Source of the DNA: Ettlia oleoabundans | Taxonomy: Eukaryota > Chlorophyta > Chlorophyceae > Chlamydomonadales | Assembly: GCA_019693395.1 (NCBI GenBank) | Contig: JAAMXP010000579.1 | Span: 1 to 18,875, forward strand | DNA: 18,875 nucleotides | Direction of reading: 5' to 3' | Shown: positions 18,582 through 18,875 of the stretch, piece by piece | Numbering within the stretch: the first letter of the stretch is position 1 | Layout: every line of letters begins with the position of its first letter | Translations under genes and position numbers: made by a program | Notes under the pieces: model-generated | Told to the model about the DNA's origin: nothing | The model's database searches: none | Seen by the model: only the letters and a program-made list of their open reading frames with translations

Positions 18582-18875
18582 CTGCAGGCGGGGCGGCGAG
18601 TGTTGTGTGAGGGGGCCGGGTAGGGGGTCAGCACATGCAGGGCATCAGTGCTGGTACATGCCCACATGGGAGTTTGGCCAACCCAGGCAACAGGACTTGA
18701 AGGCGATGCGATGCGGTACCGCTGCGGGGGCTGACAGCTAAGGCCAGCGCCCACTTCCTCACAGCCACCCCGCATTCCAGCCACTGGTGCACCCATAACC
18801 CAGCCACACCCCAATGCCAAGCCCTCAACCTCTACACTGCTTTCTAGCCCAGCCCCCGCGCGCGCCCCGCCCCCC
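18582..18875 (-). other. Intronic sequence of TOR at the right window edge
   Basis: A CCTGCAG acceptor ends at 18582 (read on the - strand), directly before the WVPNTD exon. Upstream in the transcript I see no exon with canonical borders. One short frame around 18721-18681 resembles the adjoining TOR segment but lacks a matching donor. Confidence 0.5.

Noticed and set aside
1..18875. Mobile elements or foreign insertions
   Set aside because: I saw no terminal inverted repeats, transposase or reverse transcriptase motifs, target-site duplications or abrupt composition shift; intronic microsatellites explain the repeats.

Overview
This window looks like nuclear DNA of a green alga, probably a chlorophycean such as a volvocalean relative. 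Three things point that way. All recognisable genes are densely interrupted by introns with GTGAG/GTGCG-type donors and CTGCAG-type acceptors. TGTAA, the usual chlorophycean polyadenylation signal, lies downstream of four of the five stop codons whose 3' flank could be checked well. The identifiable proteins (sucrose-phosphate synthase, organelle-type adenylate kinase, TOR kinase with FATC tail) are of plant/algal type. I found no bacterial-style operons, CRISPR arrays, insertion sequences or RNA genes. All gene models were spliced by eye from reading frame, homology and splice consensus.

Layout. (1) 300-6003, + strand: the 3' two thirds of a sucrose-phosphate synthase gene in 16 exons, its 5' end outside the window. 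(2) 6282-8081, + strand: a complete six-exon adenylate kinase starting only about 145 bases after the polyadenylation signal of gene 1. (3) 8287-9069, - strand: a small four-exon gene for an unrecognised hydrophobic protein of about 130 residues, convergent with gene 2. (4) 9503-12010, - strand: a six-exon gene for an unrecognised 510-residue coiled-coil protein. (5) 12606-15594, + strand: a seven-exon gene for an unrecognised 547-residue protein with a beta-rich-looking N-terminal half and a central coiled coil, divergent from gene 4 across about 600 bases. (6) 16227-18581, - strand: the 3' end of the TOR kinase gene (end of the kinase domain plus FATC), convergent with gene 5; its 5' part lies beyond the right edge.

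Sucrose synthesis, adenine nucleotide balance and TOR growth signalling are all linked to carbon and energy status. Gene neighbourhood carries little functional weight in algal nuclear genomes, so I do not claim a pathway cluster. The more interesting items are the two unidentified coiled-coil proteins facing each other, the small membrane protein, a possible premature polyadenylation isoform in gene 5, a 20-base terminal exon that completes the TOR C-terminus, and long alternating purine-pyrimidine tracts in introns. I saw no convincing evidence of a wholly new molecular system.
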